64,000 bases of DNA from Flavimobilis marinus (GCF_900113055.1 NZ_FONZ01000003.1:372001-436000), one strand, 5' to 3'; numbered from the stretch's first letter, positions 7,788 to 16,351 are shown. Notes: generated by a model not told the origin, from the letters alone. A program made the numbers and translations.

Positions 7788-8426
7788 CGCCGCGGCCACC
7801 CGCTGCGCGAGCACGTCGATGCCAGGACCCTGGAGGTCCTCGAGGTAGGCGGACCGCCCCGCCATCGCCATGATCAGCGCGAGCGTCGAGCCCCGCACGA
7901 CCGACCCCGCGCCAGCCGCGAACGGGCCGTCGGTCGCCTCGAGACGCAGCCCGGTCGCGATCTTCTTGCTCGGCACGGTGAAGCTCGTGCGCGCGAGGAA
8001 CCCGGCCAGGCGGGTGGCGGCGGCGGTGTTGGGTTGATGCTCGATCCCCAGCGGTCGGCGGATGTCCGCCCCGTGGATCACGACCTCGCCGAGCCAGGCT
8101 TCCTTCGGGCCGAACGTCGACGTCGTGCTGGGCACGATCGCCTCGAACCGCGCGAGCGTCCCGGCCGGGGTCGCGCCGCGGTGCTCGGCGAGCCGGCGCG
8201 CGTTGTGCTCGTCGAAGTCGAACCGGGCACCCAGGACGCTGCGCATCCACCGCGCCCGCCCGAGGCTCGCGGCGGCGGTGAGGTGCGCGACGACCTCCTC
8301 CACGGTCCATCGACCGCACAGCGACGGCCGCGCCCAGTCGGCGTGGTCCAGCCCGGCGAGGTCCCGTGCGAGCGCCGCACGCTCGGTCGTCGTCGCCGTT
8401 AGGACATCGATCGTCGTCTCGGTCAC
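7776..8426 (-). CDS. Maleylpyruvate isomerase family mycothiol-dependent enzyme (intact copy)
   Basis: 216 residues in the DinB/mycothiol-dependent enzyme fold. The N-terminal helix bundle carries the family pattern CGRWTVEEVVAHLTAAA (metal-binding His in the V-x-H-L position), and the C-terminal half includes the GADIRRPLG and TGLRLEATDG segments. Family members use mycothiol, the actinobacterial thiol, to isomerise maleylpyruvate or to transfer or detoxify small molecules; the substrate here is unknown. The GTG at 8426 was chosen because homologous sequence starts there. A GTG at 8456 would add ten residues. Neither has a strong ribosome site. A truncated copy lies at 6502-6826. Confidence 0.82.
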   Translation of the reverse strand: MTETTIDVLTATTTERAALARDLAGLDHADWARPSLCGRWTVEEVVAHLTAAASLGRARWMRSVLGARFDFDEHNARRLAEHRGATPAGTLARFEAIVPSTTSTFGPKEAWLGEVVIHGADIRRPLGIEHQPNTAAATRLAGFLARTSFTVPSKKIATGLRLEATDGPFAAGAGSVVRGSTLALIMAMAGRSAYLEDLQGPGIDVLAQRVAAASSW

Positions 8427-8464
8427 CCGCCCATCGTGCCTGCTCGGGCCCCCCACGGCCAGGG

Positions 8465-9916
8465 TCAGCGACGCTCGTCGTCGGAGGCGGGGCCCTCTTC
8501 GACGCGCTGCTGCGAAGCGGTCTGCTCGCGCTCGGCGATCACGTCGGCCCCCGGCCCCGCGAACGCACGCGAGCGCCGCTCTGCGTCCGCGCTCCCCGTG
8601 AACAGCCCCTCGTCGAGCACCAGGGTGGGGGCGGTCGCGTGCGAGGCGGCGGCTTCCTCGACGGCAGCAGCGTCCCGCTCCGCGCGCACGGACACCCGGC
8701 GCGGCACCGGCTTGCCGGCCTGCACCGCGTCCTCGGCGAGCGCGGGCAGGCTGGGCGGGGCGCTCGACGACGTGCCGTCGTCCACCGCACCATCCTCACC
8801 ACCGCCGACCCGGACCGACGTACCCGGCCGCGCGCCGTCGTCGTCCCGGCCGGCCTCCGCCCGGAGCTCGCCCGCCCCGAGCACACGCGTGCGCGGCATG
8901 CCCTGGGGGGCCTCACGCTGCAACCAGCCGAGCAGGCCTTCCCGGAGGTAGCAGCGCAGGTCGAACAGCGTCCCGGCGTCGGCTGCGGACGCGAGCGCGC
9001 GCACCCGCACGAACCCACCCGTCGCCTCCGTGACCTGCAGGATCCCGACGCGCTGGTCCCACAGCGACGTCTCCTCGAGCAGCCGCTTGAGCTCCGCGCG
9101 CATGCCCGCCACGGGGACGTCCCAGTCGAGGTCCAGCTCGACCGTGCCGAGCAGCTCGGCGGCCCGCCGCGTCCAGTTCTGGAACGGCGTCGAGGTGAAG
9201 TAGGTGCACGGCATGATCAGCCGCCGGTCGTCCCACAGGTGCACGACGACGTAGGTCATCGTGATCTCCTCGATCCGCCCCCACTCGCCCTCGAGCACGA
9301 CGACGTCGTCCACCCGGATCGCGTCGGTGAACGCGATCTGGAGCCCGGCGAAGACGTTCGCGAGCGACGTCTGCGCCGCGAGCCCGGCCACGATCGAGAT
9401 GACACCCGCCGACGCCAGCAGGCTCGCCCCGGCCGCCCGCGCCCCCGGGAAGGTCAGCATCACGCCGGCGATCGCCAGGAGCACCACGAGCGCGACCGTG
9501 AGGCGCCGCACCACGATGATCTGGGTCCGCACCCGCCGCGCGTGCCGATTGTCGGGCACGTCCGTCCGGTAGCGCTGCAACGCGCTGTCCTCCACCACGA
9601 ACGCGGTCGCGCCCAGGAACCACGCGCCCACGACGATCAGCGCGATCAGCAGGACGTGCTCGACGGGGCCGAGCCAGCCCACCTCCGGGTCCGTCACCAG
9701 GCGCACCGCGATCCACACGAGCACCACGGTCAGCAGGTAACGCAGCGGCCTGCGCAGCCGGCGTGAGAGGTCGGTCGCGAACACCGTGCCCCGGCCGAGC
9801 CTGCGCACGACGAACGACACGACGGTCCCCAGCACGAACGCCGCCACGCAGGCGGCCCCCACAGCGACGAGGGTCTGCACGACGTCGGTCGCGGCTCCGA
9901 TCTCCTGTTCTTCCAT
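8465..9916 (-). CDS. MscS-type mechanosensitive ion channel
   Basis: 483 residues from ATG 9916. Membrane helices lie near residues 12-35, 52-72, 80-100 and 140-160. The pore-lining segment GVISIVAGLAAQTSLANVFAG and the following beta domain (DAIRVDDVVVLEGEWGRIEEITM) are the classic MscS landmarks. The C-terminal ~150 residues are long, acidic and low-complexity, probably a disordered cytoplasmic tail, and are an addition to the core family. It would release solutes during osmotic downshock. The frame is open upstream to 10054 but that part is Pro/Arg-rich. GTG two codons upstream of the ATG is an alternative start; the GGAGG there is very close to the ATG. Confidence 0.9.
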   Translation of the reverse strand: MEEQEIGAATDVVQTLVAVGAACVAAFVLGTVVSFVVRRLGRGTVFATDLSRRLRRPLRYLLTVVLVWIAVRLVTDPEVGWLGPVEHVLLIALIVVGAWFLGATAFVVEDSALQRYRTDVPDNRHARRVRTQIIVVRRLTVALVVLLAIAGVMLTFPGARAAGASLLASAGVISIVAGLAAQTSLANVFAGLQIAFTDAIRVDDVVVLEGEWGRIEEITMTYVVVHLWDDRRLIMPCTYFTSTPFQNWTRRAAELLGTVELDLDWDVPVAGMRAELKRLLEETSLWDQRVGILQVTEATGGFVRVRALASAADAGTLFDLRCYLREGLLGWLQREAPQGMPRTRVLGAGELRAEAGRDDDGARPGTSVRVGGGEDGAVDDGTSSSAPPSLPALAEDAVQAGKPVPRRVSVRAERDAAAVEEAAASHATAPTLVLDEGLFTGSADAERRSRAFAGPGADVIAEREQTASQQRVEEGPASDDERR

Positions 9917-9975
9917 GGCCTCCACGCTAGGGACCTCACGGGAATACCGCCTGCCGCCGTCGCCGTTGGCCCGGC

Positions 9976-11067
9976 ATGACGGTGGACGTGGTGGTGATCG
10001 GCGCGGGCCAGGCCGGCCTGTCGGCCGCCTACCACCTGGGCCGGCGCGCGCCACGGGCCGACGTCGTGGTCCTCGACGCCAACGACGGCCCGGGCGGCGC
10101 GTGGCGGCACCGGTGGCCGTCGCTCACGCTCGGCGGCGCCCACGCCGTGCACGACCTCCCCGGCCTGCCGCTCGGCGAGGTCGATCGCGACGAGCCGTCC
10201 TCGCGCGTCGTGTCCCGCTACTTCGACGCCTACGAGCGCCTCTTCGGCCTGCCCGTGCGCCGGCCGGTACGCGTCCGCAGCGTCACGTCGCCCGACGGTC
10301 CGGACGGCCCGCTGCTCGTGCACACCACGACGCCCGAGGGCGACGTCGACGTCTCCGCGCGGCAGATCATCAACGCGACCGGCACCTGGGACCGCCCCTA
10401 CTGGCCGTTCTACCGGGGCCGCGACGTGTTCCGCGGCCGGCAGCTGCACACGCGCGACTTCCGGTCCGCCGAGGACTTCCGCGGCCAGCACGTCGTGGTC
10501 GTCGGCGCGGGCACGTCCGCCGTGCAGTTCCTGCTGCGGCTGCGTGGCATCGCCACGACCACGTGGGCGACGCGGCGCCCGCCGCAGTGGACCGACCGCG
10601 CCTTCGACGCCGCCTGGGGCCGCGAGGTCGAGCGGTCGGTGGCCGCCCGCACGAGCGCCGGCCTGCCCACCCTCAGCGTCGTCGCCGCCACGGGACTCCC
10701 GCTCACCGCCGAGTACCGCCAGGGGATCGCCGACGGCGTCCTGGTCTCCCGCGGCATGTTCACGCACCTCACGCCCGACGGCGTCGTGTTCGACGACGGC
10801 GAGGAGGTGCGCGCGGACGCCATCCTGTGGGCCACGGGCTTCCGGCCCGCGCTCGAGCACCTGGCGCCGCTGCGGCTGCGCGAGCCAGGCGGCGGGATCC
10901 GCACCGACGGCGGCGTCGTCGTCGAGCGCGACCCGCGCGTGCTGCTCGTCGGCTACGGCGCGAGCGCCTCCACGCTCGGCGCCACCCGGGCCGGGCGCCA
11001 GGCCGCGCGCGTCGCTGCCGAGCGCCTGGGGTCCCGGACCATTTACGATGAGGCGCATGGAGTCTGA
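9976..11067 (+). CDS. Flavin-containing monooxygenase-like FAD/NAD(P) oxidoreductase
   Basis: 363 residues. An N-terminal FAD-binding Rossmann motif (VVVIGAGQAGLSAAYHLGRR), a second dinucleotide motif (VVVVGAGTSAVQFLLRL, about 175-191) and an ATGFRPALEHL segment near 285 match the FMO/Baeyer-Villiger-like and pyridine nucleotide-disulfide oxidoreductase superfamily. It would use FAD and NADPH to oxygenate or oxidise a small substrate that cannot be named from sequence. The start is close to the divergent mscS gene, leaving only 59 bp between them. No ribosome site is obvious, so expression may be leaderless or weak. Confidence 0.85.
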   Translation: MTVDVVVIGAGQAGLSAAYHLGRRAPRADVVVLDANDGPGGAWRHRWPSLTLGGAHAVHDLPGLPLGEVDRDEPSSRVVSRYFDAYERLFGLPVRRPVRVRSVTSPDGPDGPLLVHTTTPEGDVDVSARQIINATGTWDRPYWPFYRGRDVFRGRQLHTRDFRSAEDFRGQHVVVVGAGTSAVQFLLRLRGIATTTWATRRPPQWTDRAFDAAWGREVERSVAARTSAGLPTLSVVAATGLPLTAEYRQGIADGVLVSRGMFTHLTPDGVVFDDGEEVRADAILWATGFRPALEHLAPLRLREPGGGIRTDGGVVVERDPRVLLVGYGASASTLGATRAGRQAARVAAERLGSRTIYDEAHGV

Positions 11068-11133
11068 CAGTTGTAGTCCCCAGCCCACCAAGTTCCGACA
11101 TCCTGCGCAGCGCGCGTCGGCCGAGGTGGGCGC

Positions 11134-12501
11134 ATGACCGAGTGGTTGCTCCTCGGTGCGGTGGTCGTGCTGATCGTCCTGAACGGGATCTTCGTCGCCG
11201 CTGAGTTCGCATTCGTCACCGTCGACCGACCGACGGTCGCACGCCTCGCCGAGACCGGCGACAAGCGCGCCGGCTCGCTGCAGACGGCGCTGCGCAAGAT
11301 GTCCACGCAGCTGTCGGGGGCGCAGTTCGGCATCACCGTCACGTCGCTCGTCGTCGGTGTGATCGCCGAGCCGTCCATCGCGACGCTGCTGCGCGGCCCC
11401 CTCGGGCTCACCGGCCTGTCCGACACCGCCACGACCGGTATCTCGCTCACAGCGGCCTTCATCCTGGCGACGTTCAGCCAGATGGTCTTCGGGGAGCTCG
11501 TCCCCAAGAACTGGGCGATCTCCGAGCCGGTCCGCGTCGGCCGCGCCGTCGCCGGCACGCAGCGCGGCTTCACCGCCGCCAGCCGCCCGTTCCTCTTCGT
11601 GCTGCAGGGCTCCGCCAACTGGCTGATCCGGCGCCTCGGCATCGAGCCGCAGGAAGAGCTCGCCTCCGCCCGCACGCCCGGGGAGCTCAGCTCGCTGGCC
11701 ACCCGGTCCGCGGCGCAGGGGATGCTCGACCAGCGGCTCGCGCGCCGCGTAGAGCACTCCATCGAGATGGCCGAACGCACGGCCGCGGACGCCATGACCC
11801 CCCGGACCCAGGTGACGTTCCTCGACTCGGACGCCACGGCGTCGGACGTGCTGGTCGCCGCCCACGAGACGGGCCACGCACGGTTCCCGGTGATGGGCGA
11901 GGACGTCGACGACATCATCGGCGTGGTCCACTTCAAGCACGCCCTGGCCGTCCCGCTCGCCGAGCGCGAGACCCGCCTGGTCACCGCGATGGCCAACCCG
12001 GTCCGCGAGGTCCCCTCCCCCATGCCGCTCGACGCCGCGCTCGCCGAGCTCCGCACCGGCCTGCAGATGGCCGTCGTGATCGACGAGTACGGCGGGACCG
12101 CCGGCATCCTCACCCTCGAGGACATCGTCGAGGAGATCGTCGGCGAGATCTCCGACGAGCAGGACGAGCCTGGCAACCCTCACGTCGAGATCGGCGACCG
12201 CGCCTGGAGCCTCGACGGCCTCCTGCGCCCCGACGAGGTCGAGGAGATCACCGGTGTCCAGCTGCCCGAGGGGCGCGACTCCGACACGCTCGCGGGGCTG
12301 ATCACCGAGGAGCTCGAACGCTTCGCGGAGGTCGGCGACTCCGTCGAGGTCGAGGCCCGCCACACGGGCAACCTCGACGAGGACGGGATCGCGCCGATCA
12401 TCACCGCGCTGCTGACCGTGCGCCACCTCGACGGACGGCGCATCGACCGCGTCCTGCTGACGGTCGTGGAGCCGGACGACGAGGAGAACACCGATGTCTG
12501 A
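11134..12501 (+). CDS. CNNM/CorC-type transporter (hemolysin family), long form
   Basis: 455 residues in three parts: a DUF21 membrane domain (helices near 3-25, 65-85, 100-125 and 140-160), a CBS pair (about 205-330, including MTPRTQVTFLD and the GGTAGILTLEDIVEEIVGEI end), and a C-terminal CorC/HlyC domain (about 340-440). Members export or regulate magnesium or cobalt at the membrane. A GAGGTGGG lies just upstream of the ATG. Its stop overlaps the start of a second protein of the same family by eight bases, so the two are co-transcribed and may form a heteromer. Confidence 0.92.
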   Translation: MTEWLLLGAVVVLIVLNGIFVAAEFAFVTVDRPTVARLAETGDKRAGSLQTALRKMSTQLSGAQFGITVTSLVVGVIAEPSIATLLRGPLGLTGLSDTATTGISLTAAFILATFSQMVFGELVPKNWAISEPVRVGRAVAGTQRGFTAASRPFLFVLQGSANWLIRRLGIEPQEELASARTPGELSSLATRSAAQGMLDQRLARRVEHSIEMAERTAADAMTPRTQVTFLDSDATASDVLVAAHETGHARFPVMGEDVDDIIGVVHFKHALAVPLAERETRLVTAMANPVREVPSPMPLDAALAELRTGLQMAVVIDEYGGTAGILTLEDIVEEIVGEISDEQDEPGNPHVEIGDRAWSLDGLLRPDEVEEITGVQLPEGRDSDTLAGLITEELERFAEVGDSVEVEARHTGNLDEDGIAPIITALLTVRHLDGRRIDRVLLTVVEPDDEENTDV

Positions 12502-13537
12502 CCAGGTCGCACTGCTCGTCGCGGTCGCCCTGCTGCTGGGCAACGCGTTCTTCGTCGGCGCCGAGTTCGCCGTCATCTCCGTCCGTCGCACGCAGGTCGA
12601 ACCGCGTGCCGCCGAGGGCTCCGGGGCCGCGCGCATCACGCTGCGTGCCCTCGAGAACGTCTCCCTGATGCTCGCCGCGTCCCAGCTCGGCATCACCATG
12701 TGCTCGCTCGGCCTCGGTGCGATCGCTGAGCCGGCCGTCGCGCACCTGATCGAGGGTCCGCTCGCCTCGCTCGGCGTTCCCGAGGACGCGGTGCACCCGA
12801 TCGCGTTCGCGATCGCCCTCTCGATCGTCGTCTACCTGCACATGGTGCTGGGTGAGATGGTCCCGAAGAACATCGCGATCGCCTCGCCCGAGGCCTCGGC
12901 GCTGATCCTCGCGCCCCCGCTCTACTTCGTCGCCACGGTGTTCAAGCCGATCGTGTGGGTGATGAACCACTCCGCGAACCTGGTGCTCCGGCTCATCCGC
13001 GTCGAGCCGAAGGACGAGGTCGCCTCAGCATTCACCGCCGACGAGGTCGCCTCGTTCGTCGCGCAGTCCCGTGCTGAGGGGCTGCTCGACGCCGAGGCGC
13101 ACGAGCTCGTCGCCGGCGCCCTCGGGATCGGCGAGCGCACCGTCGCCGACGTCGCGGTCCCCGTGGCCGACCTCGAGGTCCTGCCGCACGGCGCGACCAT
13201 CGCGGACGCGGAGGCGGCGTGCGTGCGCACCGGCTTCTCGCGGTTCCCGATCTACGGGTCCAACGGCTTCGAGGGCTACGTCCACCTCAAGGACCTGCTC
13301 GGCACCGCGGCCGAAGACCTGCACCGACCGATCAGCGCGGAGCAGATCCGGCGGCTCACGCTGCTCGAGGCCAGCACCACGCTCGACGACGCGCTCGCCG
13401 CCATGCAGCGCGCGGGCTCGCACCTGTCGCTCGTGCTCGCGTCCGACGGCGCCGCGACGGGCGTCGCGATGCTCGAGGACCTCGTGGAGGAGATGGTGGG
13501 CGAGATCGTCGACGCCGCCCAGCAGATCACGTCCTGA
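12494..13537 (+). CDS. CNNM/CorC-type transporter (hemolysin family), short form
   Basis: 347 residues with the DUF21 membrane domain (helices near 4-25, 60-80, 95-120 and 130-155) and a CBS pair (about 205-340, ending in ATGVAMLEDLVEEMVGEIVD). It lacks the C-terminal CorC/HlyC domain of its neighbour. The starting overlap with the upstream gene implies coupled translation. Paired long and short CNNM genes are common in actinobacteria, so the missing domain looks like a normal subtype rather than a truncation. It is followed by a strong hairpin shared with the convergent galE gene. Confidence 0.92.
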   Translation: MSDQVALLVAVALLLGNAFFVGAEFAVISVRRTQVEPRAAEGSGAARITLRALENVSLMLAASQLGITMCSLGLGAIAEPAVAHLIEGPLASLGVPEDAVHPIAFAIALSIVVYLHMVLGEMVPKNIAIASPEASALILAPPLYFVATVFKPIVWVMNHSANLVLRLIRVEPKDEVASAFTADEVASFVAQSRAEGLLDAEAHELVAGALGIGERTVADVAVPVADLEVLPHGATIADAEAACVRTGFSRFPIYGSNGFEGYVHLKDLLGTAAEDLHRPISAEQIRRLTLLEASTTLDDALAAMQRAGSHLSLVLASDGAATGVAMLEDLVEEMVGEIVDAAQQITS

Positions 13538-13550
13538 GCTGTCACGAGCC

Positions 13551-13578
13551 GTGCGCCCCTCGTGCGGGAGGGGCGCAC
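13551..13578. terminator. Bidirectional hairpin between CNNM operon and galE
   Basis: A perfect 11-bp stem (GTGCGCCCCTC at 13551-13561 with its complement at 13568-13578) and a 6-nt loop, placed between convergent gene ends. There is no T-run on either side, as is usual for actinobacterial terminators. Confidence 0.75.
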
Positions 13579-13586
13579 CCGGGCTG

Positions 13587-14573
13587 CTAGTCGAGCTCGA
13601 CCGCGCGCGGTCCGGCCTGCCAGGCGGACCACGCCGAGGCGATGATGTCGTCGAACGTGCGGCTGGTGCGCCAGCCCATGGCCTGCTCGATCCGCTCCGG
13701 GGAAGCCACGAGCAGCGCGGGGTCGCCCGCGCGCCGAGGCTCGACGTCGACCGTGACGGGCAGCTCGGTGTGCCGCGCGATCGCGTCGATCACCTCGCGC
13801 ACCGAGGCGCCGGCGCCTGAGCCCACGTTGAACACGTCGAACTCGCGGTCCACCCGGTCGAGGTAGTCGAGCGAGGCGATGTGCGCGTCGGCCAGGTCGG
13901 CCACGTGCACGTAGTCCCGGATGCACGTGCCGTCGGGCGTGTCGTAGTCCTCGCCGAACAGCCGCGCGGGCTGGCCCTGGGTGACCCGCTCGAGCACCAT
14001 CGGCACCAGGTTGAGAACGGCGGGGTCGCCCAGGTCGTCCCAGCCGGAGCCGGCGACGTTGAAGTACCGCAGCGCCACGAACTTGAGTCCGTGCGCCCGC
14101 TCGGCGTCGCGGCCGAGCCACTCGCCGATCAGCTTGGTCTCGCCGTACGGGTTGATCGGCGCGGTGCGGGCGGTCTCGGAGACCACCGACTCCTCCGGGC
14201 TGCCGTAGGTCGCCGCCGAGGAGGAGAACACCAGCTTCTCGACGCCCGCCGCGACCATCGCGTCGATCACGTTCGTGAGACCGCCGACGTTCTGGGCGTA
14301 GTAGAACGTGGGACGCAGCACGGACTCGCCGACCTGCTTGCGGGCCGCGAAGTGGATGACCGCGTCGACGTCGTGGTCGCGCATCGCCGTGGTGAGGACC
14401 TCGACCGCCCCCGGGGACGCGACGTCGAGCTCGATCAGGGTCGCGTCGCCGATGCGGTCCGCCGCTCCGGTCGACAGGTCGTCCACGACGACGACGTGCT
14501 CACCGGCCTCCTGCAGCAGGCGCACCACGTGCGCTCCGATGTAGCCGGCACCACCAGTCACGAGAGTCGTCAT
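13587..14573 (-). CDS. galE: UDP-glucose 4-epimerase
   Basis: 328 residues. The NAD-binding motif GGAGYIGAH (7-15), the catalytic Ser/Thr region FSSSAATYG, the YGETK motif (Tyr-x-x-x-Lys) and the RYFNVAGS segment are those of GalE-type short-chain dehydrogenases. It interconverts UDP-glucose and UDP-galactose for the Leloir pathway and cell-wall polysaccharides. The length is normal for the family. No other galactose genes lie near it; the zincin gene 25 bp upstream on the same strand could be co-transcribed. Confidence 0.93.
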   Translation of the reverse strand: MTTLVTGGAGYIGAHVVRLLQEAGEHVVVVDDLSTGAADRIGDATLIELDVASPGAVEVLTTAMRDHDVDAVIHFAARKQVGESVLRPTFYYAQNVGGLTNVIDAMVAAGVEKLVFSSSAATYGSPEESVVSETARTAPINPYGETKLIGEWLGRDAERAHGLKFVALRYFNVAGSGWDDLGDPAVLNLVPMVLERVTQGQPARLFGEDYDTPDGTCIRDYVHVADLADAHIASLDYLDRVDREFDVFNVGSGAGASVREVIDAIARHTELPVTVDVEPRRAGDPALLVASPERIEQAMGWRTSRTFDDIIASAWSAWQAGPRAVELD

Positions 14574-14598
14574 GCCCCGAGCCTAGTCGCCGGTCGGC

Positions 14599-14952
14599 TC
14601 AGGCCCAGCCGAGCTCGTGCAGCCGGGCGTCGTCGATACCGAAGTAGTGCGCGACCTCGTGCACCACCGTCACGAGGACCTCCTCCACGACGTCCTCCTC
14701 GGTGTCGCAGATCGCCAGGGTGGGGTTGCGGAAGATCGTGATGCGGTCGGGCAGGAACCCCGAGGACCACAGGGGCGTCCGCTCGGTGAGCGGCACCCCG
14801 TCGTACAGGCCCAGCAACGTGGGGTCGTCGGCCGGGGCGTCGTCCTCGACGAGCACGACGACGTTGTCGATCTTGCTGGCGAGCTCCGCGGGGATCTCGT
14901 CCAGCGCGTCGCTGACGAGCTCTTCGAAGCGCTCGCGTGTCATCTCGATCAC
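14599..14952 (-). CDS. Zincin-like metallopeptidase family protein
   Basis: About 117 residues from GTG 14952 (preceded by GGAGAG twelve bases away) or 114 from ATG 14943. The C-terminal HEVAHYFGID is a HExxHxxGxxD zinc site typical of small actinobacterial zincins, and the middle PDRITIFRNP segment is also characteristic. The family is widespread but its substrate is unknown. Sequence upstream of the GTG in the same frame enters the tRNA promoter region and is not coding. Confidence 0.88.
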   Translation of the reverse strand: MIEMTRERFEELVSDALDEIPAELASKIDNVVVLVEDDAPADDPTLLGLYDGVPLTERTPLWSSGFLPDRITIFRNPTLAICDTEEDVVEEVLVTVVHEVAHYFGIDDARLHELGWA

Positions 14953-15023
14953 GTGGGTGTCCGTCTCTCCGCTGGTGGTCCGAGGCCGGCGAACGGCATC
15001 AGATCGTTGGAACCGCAACGATT

Positions 15024-15053
15024 TTGCACTCTCGCCGCAGATACGCATATGCT
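15024..15053 (+). promoter_or_regulatory. Promoter of the tRNA-Glu-Asp-Phe cluster
   Basis: TTGCAC (15024-15029) and TATGCT (15048-15053) are separated by 18 bp and lie 42 bp before tRNA-Glu. They are close to the sigma-70 consensus. The region is AT-richer than its surroundings. The -10 sits in a small inverted repeat (CGCATA, TATGCG). Confidence 0.65.
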
Positions 15054-15095
15054 ATGCGAGGTCTTCGACGGTTCGACGCCGGGCAACAAGACTAG

Positions 15096-15168
15096 GCCCC
15101 CATCGTCTAGTGGCCTAGGACGCCGCCCTTTCACGGCGGTAGCACGGGTTCGAATCCCGTTGGGGGTA
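15096..15168 (+). tRNA. tRNA-Glu (anticodon TTC)
   Basis: A 73-nt cloverleaf. The acceptor stem GCCCCCA pairs with TGGGGGT (first pair G-T, normal for this isoacceptor). The anticodon stem CCGCC/GGCGG closes the loop CTTTCAC, and the T arm is CGGGTTCGAATCCCG. First gene of a three-tRNA cluster. Confidence 0.96.
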
Positions 15169-15266
15169 CAGGTAGGATCGGTGCAGCACGGCCGGTCAGA
15201 CTCGATCACCAGCACGGAGAACAGCACGATCAGCATCACCCAGCAGTACGGTCTTGGTACCACCAA

Positions 15267-15340
15267 GGCCCCGTAGCGCAGTTGGTTAGCGCGCCGCCCT
15301 GTCACGGCGGAGGTCGCGGGTTCAAGTCCCGTCGGGGTCG
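15267..15340 (+). tRNA. tRNA-Asp (anticodon GTC)
   Basis: A 74-nt cloverleaf. The acceptor GGCCCCG pairs with CGGGGTC (one G-T), the anticodon loop is CTGTCAC on a CCGCC/GGCGG stem, and the T arm is GCGGGTTCAAGTCCCGT with discriminator G. It lies 98 bp after tRNA-Glu and is followed by a hairpin. Confidence 0.96.
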
Positions 15341-15349
15341 CTCGATCAT

Positions 15350-15371
15350 CGCCCGGTCATCTGGCCGGGCG
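15350..15371 (+). terminator. Hairpin after tRNA-Asp
   Basis: A perfect 7-bp stem CGCCCGG/CCGGGCG with an 8-nt loop, followed by TTGT. It lies between tRNA-Asp and tRNA-Phe and may end transcription or mark a processing site. Confidence 0.55.
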
Positions 15372-15381
15372 TTGTCGGTTT

Positions 15382-15454
15382 GGCCACTTAGCTCAGTTGG
15401 TAGAGCGTTCGACTGAAAATCGAAAGGTCGGCAGTTCGACCCTGCCAGTGGCCA
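15382..15454 (+). tRNA. tRNA-Phe (anticodon GAA)
   Basis: A 73-nt cloverleaf. The acceptor GGCCACT pairs perfectly with AGTGGCC, the anticodon loop is CTGAAAA, and the T arm GGCAGTTCGACCCTGCC is regular. The discriminator is A. Last gene of the tRNA cluster. Confidence 0.96.
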
Positions 15455-15458
15455 CGCA

Positions 15459-15486
15459 AGCCCCGCCCGGTCCGCCGTGCGGGGCT
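15459..15486 (+). terminator. Terminator of the tRNA cluster
   Basis: The stem AGCCCCGC (15459-15466) pairs with GCGGGGCT (15479-15486) over a 12-nt loop and is followed by the T-rich CTTGTCTTGTC. This is the most conventional intrinsic terminator in the window. Confidence 0.8.
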
Positions 15487-15577
15487 CTTGTCTTGTCGCC
15501 TCCGATTGCCCCGGTCGCCCAGACGCGGTTGAGTAGGGCTCAGCTCACCCGTCCTACGCCCCGGAAGGCACGACGAC

Positions 15578-16003
15578 ATGACGTACCACGACCCCACCGG
15601 CCCGACGGCCGCGGACGACGCCCCTCCGTCGCTCGGCGTGCTCTTCAGCCGGCTGACCGAGCAGACGTCCAAGCTGGTACGCGCCGAGATCGCGCTGGCG
15701 AAGAACGAGATGACGGCCAAGCTCAGCAAGCTGGGCATGGCCATCGGTCTGTTCGCCGCCGCCGGCATCCTCGCGCTCTACGGGCTCGGCGTACTCATCG
15801 ACGCCGCCGTCCTCGGGCTCTCCGAGGCGCTCGCGCCGTGGCTGTCCGCGCTGATCGTCGCCGTCGTCCTCTTCCTCGTCGTCGGCGTGCTCGCGCTGGT
15901 CGGCAAGAAGCGCCTCGACGCCGGCACGCCGCCCAAGCCGGAGGCCGCCGCCGCGAGCGTGAAGAAGGACGTCGACGCCGTCAAGAAGGGTCTGAAGTCA
16001 TGA
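15578..16003 (+). CDS. Actinobacterial Holin-X-like membrane protein
   Basis: 141 residues. Two long hydrophobic segments (about 53-78 and 88-110) follow an amphipathic N-terminal helix with the SRLTEQTSKLVRAEIALAKNE pattern of the phage-holin-3-6/Holin-X family, and a Lys/Ala-rich tail ends the protein. Despite the name, these are conserved chromosomal envelope proteins, not phage genes. It overlaps the DUF3618 gene by four bases (ATGA), the usual partner. The exact role is unknown, probably membrane or cell-envelope organisation. Confidence 0.85.
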   Translation: MTYHDPTGPTAADDAPPSLGVLFSRLTEQTSKLVRAEIALAKNEMTAKLSKLGMAIGLFAAAGILALYGLGVLIDAAVLGLSEALAPWLSALIVAVVLFLVVGVLALVGKKRLDAGTPPKPEAAAASVKKDVDAVKKGLKS

Positions 16004-16284
16004 GCGACGACAAGATCTCCCAGAAGACCCTCGAGTCCGAGATCGCCGCCACCCGCGCTGAGCTCGCCGCGACGATCGACTCGCTCTCGCTGCGGCTCGA
16101 CCCTCGCATCCGCGCCGCGGAGGCCAAGGTCGCCGCGGTGCAGGCGGGCTCCGACACCGCGGCGTTCCTCAAGGGCGCCGGCCTGCCGGAGGAGGACCCG
16201 TCGCGCGCGCGCAACGTGAAGGTTCTGCTCGGCGCCGCTGCTGGCGTCGTCGGGCTCGTCGCGCTCAAGCTGATCCGCCGCTAG
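16000..16284 (+). CDS. DUF3618 domain protein
   Basis: 94 residues. The N-terminal IAATRAELAATIDSLSLRLDP segment is the DUF3618 signature, followed by one C-terminal membrane helix (about residues 72-90). It is translationally coupled to the Holin-X-like gene, and the pair recurs across actinobacteria. The function is not established. A strong hairpin follows the stop. Confidence 0.88.
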   Translation: MSDDKISQKTLESEIAATRAELAATIDSLSLRLDPRIRAAEAKVAAVQAGSDTAAFLKGAGLPEEDPSRARNVKVLLGAAAGVVGLVALKLIRR

Positions 16285-16294
16285 CCGGAAGACG

Positions 16295-16332
16295 ACGGAG
16301 GCCGCCGTCCCGTGAGGGAGGGCGGCCTCCGT
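16295..16332. terminator. Bidirectional hairpin between DUF3618 gene and bldC
   Basis: A perfect 12-bp stem (ACGGAGGCCGCC with its complement at 16321-16332) closes a 14-nt loop. It lies between the ends of two convergent genes, so it can serve both. Confidence 0.8.
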
Positions 16333-16351
16333 GGTGCTCATCGGAGGACGG

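Noticed and set aside
9730-12699. A very long minus-strand open frame opposite the monooxygenase and CNNM genes
   Set aside because: It is a GC-rich shadow: Arg/Gly/Ala/Asp-rich, no domain, no ribosome site, and fully antisense to genes with clear families.
15578-16003. Prophage holin
   Set aside because: No phage genes are near; the Holin-X/DUF3618 pair is a normal chromosomal pair in actinobacteria.
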